Assembly (NCBI GenBank): GCA_004558305.1
Contig: SFDG01000031.1
Location: forward strand, 1 to 31,865
Direction: 5' to 3'
From: Phocaeicola plebeius
GTDB taxonomy: Bacteria > Bacteroidota > Bacteroidia > Bacteroidales > Bacteroidaceae
DNA length: 31,865 nt
Shown: one piece after another, positions 29,101 to 31,865 of the stretch
Numbering within the stretch: the first letter of the stretch is position 1
Layout: the number at the start of each line of letters is the position of its first letter
Notes under the pieces: generated by a model
Told to the model about the DNA's origin: nothing
Seen by the model: the letters and a program-made list of their open reading frames with translations, nothing else
Databases searched by the model: none
Translations under genes and position numbers: made by a program

Positions 29101-31865
29101 TTAGCTTTCCCGGGCAGGCTGGGAAGCACTTGCCCCGTTCTTCCGGTAGTCGGTAGGCGTGACCCCATACTGCGCCTTGAAGCAGCGGGTGAAATAGCGG
29201 GGCGAACTGAAGCCCAGCTTGTAGGTAATGTCCGCCACCTGAAGCTGCGGCTGCGTGTGCAGCCATTGGGCCGCCCGCTTCAGTTTGTAGAGCAGCACGA
29301 AGTCGTTGGGCGTCATTCCCGTCAGGCTCTTGAACTTGCTGTAGAAGGTACTGCGGCTGAGGGCCAAGGCACTTGCCAGTTCGTCGATGACGAAGTCGGG
29401 ATTGTCCAGGTTCTTTTCGATCACCTCGTTCACATCTTCGAGGAACTTCTGGTCGATGGGGTTGGTGGCCAGCAGCTGGCTGCTGCATTCCACTTCCTGC
29501 CGGTACTTCTTCTGCAACAGGCGGCGGTTGCGGACCAGGTTGTTGCAGCGGGCCACCAGGATGTCCGTGTTGAACGGTTTGCTGATGTACTCGTCCGCAC
29601 CCAGTTTCAGTCCCGTGATGCTCTGTTCGGTCGTACCCAGGGCCGTCAGCAGTACGACCGGGATGTGGCAGGTCTGGAAGTCATTCTTCAGTTGGGTGCA
29701 AAGTTCCGTTCCCGACACCCTGGGCATCATGATGTCGCTGACCACCAGGTCCGGTTCCTTCATCCGGATCAGTTCCAGGGCCTCTTTCCCGTCGTGGGCC
29801 AGACGCACCTCGTACATCGGGGCAAAGAGCTTGCCCAGCACGCCCAGCAGTTCTTCGTTGTCCTCCACAATCAGGATATTGTGGCGCGAGGTCTCCGGAT
29901 GTGCTTCCTCTGCCTCGTGCTCTTCCTTGGTCGGCACAGCCAGCTCTTTGGGGTATTCCGGCAGGTCCGACGGCAGGTGGGCATCAGATACTGCCGTCTG
30001 CCGGGCACATTCCTCGTCGGTGAAGTGGGCACGCCCTTTCTGTAGCCGCACGATGAAGATGCTGCCATAGTCGGGCGCACTCTCCACCTTTACGGTGCCG
30101 TGATGCAGTTCGGTCACGTTCTTCACCAGTGCCAGTCCGATGCCGGTACTGGGGGTGCGGGCGATGTCGGCGATGCGGTTACCAGCTTGGTAGAAGCGGT
30201 CGAAAATCTTGTCGAGGTCTTCTTTCTGGATGCCGATGCCGCTGTCGATGACCTTCACGACGACCTCGGTGTCGGTGTCCGATACGTTCAGTTCGATACT
30301 GCCGCCCTGAGGGGTGTACTTGAAGGCATTCGAGAGGAGGTTGTAGACCACCTTCTCCATCTGCTGCGGGTCGAACCAGCAGACGACGGATTCCCGGCAG
30401 GGACTGAACGTATAGCGGATGTTCCGCGACTGTGCGTATTCCGTGAAGGTGAGGAAGATTTCCTTCAGGTAGGGCACCATGTCCAGTTCGCTGACCTGCA
30501 GCTTTACGTGCCCCTGCTCCAGCTTGCGGAAATCCAGCAGCTCGGTAATGAGGTTGCGCAGGTGGTAGGTGTTGCGGTACACTTTCACTACCTTATTATA
30601 TATGGCAGCCGACAGTCCGTTGTCCTGCATCAACAGGTCCAGCTGGGTGATGACCAAGGTCAGTGGCGTACGGAATTCGTGGGAGATGTTGGCGAAGAAC
30701 TGTAGCTTGGCCTGGGTCAGTTCCTCGATGCGCTCCTTGTCTTTCTTTTCCATTTCGAGGGATGTCTTCAGGCGGAACTGCGCCTGCTTGAAGCGGAAGA
30801 TGCCGAAGATGATGCTGAAGGCCGTGACGGCATAGAGCAGGTAGAACAGCGGAGTGGCATAGAAGGGAGGGTGCACCACCAAGGAGAGGCAGATTTCCTG
30901 AGGCTCCTGCTTGCCGTTGTAGAGCTTCTCGCGCAGGCGCAGGGTGTAGTGGCCGGCACCGAGGTTGGTATAGTGGATGTTGTTCGAAGAAGTGACGGTC
31001 CATTTGGTGTCCAGTCCTTCCAGCCTGTATTCGAAGACGGGGCGATGCAAGGGGGCGATGTAGTTGTCTGTGGCAAATTCTAGGGTCAGGTCGTTCTCGT
31101 CGTGGCGCAGGTCCAGGTGGTCGGTATAGTAGATGGATTGCGACAGGAGCGATTCCGGCTGGGCAGGGCGGACCCGCTCGTTGTTGATGTAAAGCTCGGT
31201 GAAGTACAGGTGGTACCCTTTTCCCCGGTGGTCGCCCAGCAGCTGGCTGTGGAAGGCTGCCAGTCCGTTGGTGCCGCCAAGGAAAATCTCCCCGTCGCTG
31301 CAGACCAGCAGGCCGCAGCCGGAATTGATGCCCGTCAGGGGCAGGGCGGCATTCAGCTCCATCGGTTGGAAGGAGCCGTTGTCGGCATCGTAGGAGGTCA
31401 GTCCCTTTTCGCTGGTGATGAGCAGGTGGCCCGTCGGCGACTGTGCCAGGCCGTAGCAGTAGTCGCCCGACACCCGCTGTTCGGGGGTATTGAGCGGCAG
31501 GAAGCGGTCTTCTTCTTCCACGTAGCGGTACACGCCCGATCCTTTGGTGCCGAAAAAGAGGTGTCCTTCCCAGTCTTCGAGCATCTGCTCCACGATGAAA
31601 TGTCCCAGTCCCTTTTCGTCGTAGCGGTAGTATCTCGGGGGCTGCGGGTGGCGGGGGTCGACGCGGTACATGCCTTTCCCTGCGGCAATCCAGACAAAGC
31701 CCTTCCGGTCGGTGAGGAAGCAGGTGTTGGTGTAGTATTTCGCATACGGCAGGAACTCGGCGGCCTCCTCTGTATTCACATCCATTTTCCAGACCCCCGT
31801 CTGGGAGGAGAACAGCAGGGTGTCGCCGTGCAGTTCCATCCGGTAGATGCGGTCGCCGTAGCGGG
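29101..31865 (-). CDS. Hybrid two-component system sensor/regulator (HTCS), N-terminus missing
   Basis: The reading frame is open to the window edge, so only about the last 920 residues are present. They hold, in order: the end of a beta-propeller sensor (Reg_prop repeats, about 31130-31865), a Y_Y_Y domain (about 30880-31110), one membrane helix (PLFYLLYAVTAFSIIFGIF), a histidine kinase with phospho-acceptor His in ANISHEFRTP (codon near 30680) and ATPase motifs NLLSNAFKYTP, DSGIGI and STGIGLAL, a receiver with Asp in VVSDIMMP (codon near 29735) and Lys in ISKPF, and an AraC-type DNA-binding domain (about 29120-29460, GFSSPRYFTRCFKAQYGVTP). Such proteins bind an oligosaccharide in the periplasm and activate the neighbouring PUL. 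All catalytic residues look intact. Confidence 0.95.
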   Translation of the reverse strand, partial: RYGDRIYRMELHGDTLLFSSQTGVWKMDVNTEEAAEFLPYAKYYTNTCFLTDRKGFVWIAAGKGMYRVDPRHPQPPRYYRYDEKGLGHFIVEQMLEDWEGHLFFGTKGSGVYRYVEEEDRFLPLNTPEQRVSGDYCYGLAQSPTGHLLITSEKGLTSYDADNGSFQPMELNAALPLTGINSGCGLLVCSDGEIFLGGTNGLAAFHSQLLGDHRGKGYHLYFTELYINNERVRPAQPESLLSQSIYYTDHLDLRHDENDLTLEFATDNYIAPLHRPVFEYRLEGLDTKWTVTSSNNIHYTNLGAGHYTLRLREKLYNGKQEPQEICLSLVVHPPFYATPLFYLLYAVTAFSIIFGIFRFKQAQFRLKTSLEMEKKDKERIEELTQAKLQFFANISHEFRTPLTLVITQLDLLMQDNGLSAAIYNKVVKVYRNTYHLRNLITELLDFRKLEQGHVKLQVSELDMVPYLKEIFLTFTEYAQSRNIRYTFSPCRESVVCWFDPQQMEKVVYNLLSNAFKYTPQGGSIELNVSDTDTEVVVKVIDSGIGIQKEDLDKIFDRFYQAGNRIADIARTPSTGIGLALVKNVTELHHGTVKVESAPDYGSIFIVRLQKGRAHFTDEECARQTAVSDAHLPSDLPEYPKELAVPTKEEHEAEEAHPETSRHNILIVEDNEELLGVLGKLFAPMYEVRLAHDGKEALELIRMKEPDLVVSDIMMPRVSGTELCTQLKNDFQTCHIPVVLLTALGTTEQSITGLKLGADEYISKPFNTDILVARCNNLVRNRRLLQKKYRQEVECSSQLLATNPIDQKFLEDVNEVIEKNLDNPDFVIDELASALALSRSTFYSKFKSLTGMTPNDFVLLYKLKRAAQWLHTQPQLQVADITYKLGFSSPRYFTRCFKAQYGVTPTDYRKNGASASQPARES

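Noticed and set aside
1..31865. tRNA or rRNA genes, CRISPR arrays, insertion sequences, phage genes
   Set aside because: All intergenic gaps were read; none holds a cloverleaf, regularly spaced repeats, a transposase or integrase, or phage functions.

Overview
The window reads as chromosomal DNA of a gut Bacteroidales bacterium (Bacteroides/Phocaeicola-like). The evidence is a SusC/SusD pair, a hybrid two-component regulator, a Ser-type sulfatase, DUF4831 and DUF3332 proteins, and promoters of the Bacteroides type (TAnnTTTG at about -7) in nearly every intergenic gap. Third codon positions are rich in G and C, so the genome is probably at the GC-rich end of the group. I cannot name a species.

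Layout. (1) 1-418 has no gene I can support but holds inverted repeats, ending in a long terminator hairpin. (2) 419-4468, minus strand, is a tight housekeeping operon: hpt, adk, obg, pgeF, a B3/B4-domain protein and a small basic ORF. (3) 4584-7164, plus strand, has the bifunctional NAD(P)HX repair enzyme and a DUF4831 protein, followed by a REP-like nested palindrome. (4) 7288-10481 has an MFS transporter (minus), a divergent DUF3332 protein (plus) and class II fructose-bisphosphate aldolase (minus). (5) 10664-13711, minus strand, is a compact haem module: ResB-like protein, CcsA and a tri-haem cytochrome c peroxidase. (6) 13966-18801, plus strand, has ribosomal protein L31 type B, then an arginine operon: argR, a GNAT, argG, argC and an argD-type aminotransferase. 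(7) 18802-19040 is a palindrome-rich gap between convergent genes. (8) 19041-31865, minus strand, is a polysaccharide utilisation locus (PUL): hybrid sensor-regulator (cut by the window end), sulfatase, SusC, SusD, a heparinase II/III-type lyase and a GH88 unsaturated glucuronyl hydrolase.

How the parts work together. In the PUL, SusC/SusD should import uronic-acid-containing oligosaccharides. The lyase would cut them by elimination, leaving 4,5-unsaturated uronate ends; the sulfatase would remove a sulfate; and GH88 would release the unsaturated uronate. This fits a glycosaminoglycan or similar sulfated uronic-acid polymer, but the exact substrate is not readable here. The susC and sulfatase promoters share a 24-nt element (18/24 identical) at exactly the same distance from their -7 boxes, and both lack a clear -33 box. 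This is a good candidate operator for the neighbouring hybrid regulator and ties the separately transcribed sulfatase to the susC operon.

The arginine operon contains a GNAT where a first-step acyltransferase would be expected. Because Bacteroides makes arginine through N-succinyl intermediates, this protein is a candidate N-succinylglutamate synthase. The haem module looks like a self-contained unit that attaches haem to, and produces, a periplasmic peroxidase. No wholly unknown multi-gene system stands out; the most useful leads are the shared operator, the arginine GNAT, the peroxidase module and the alternating palindromes.
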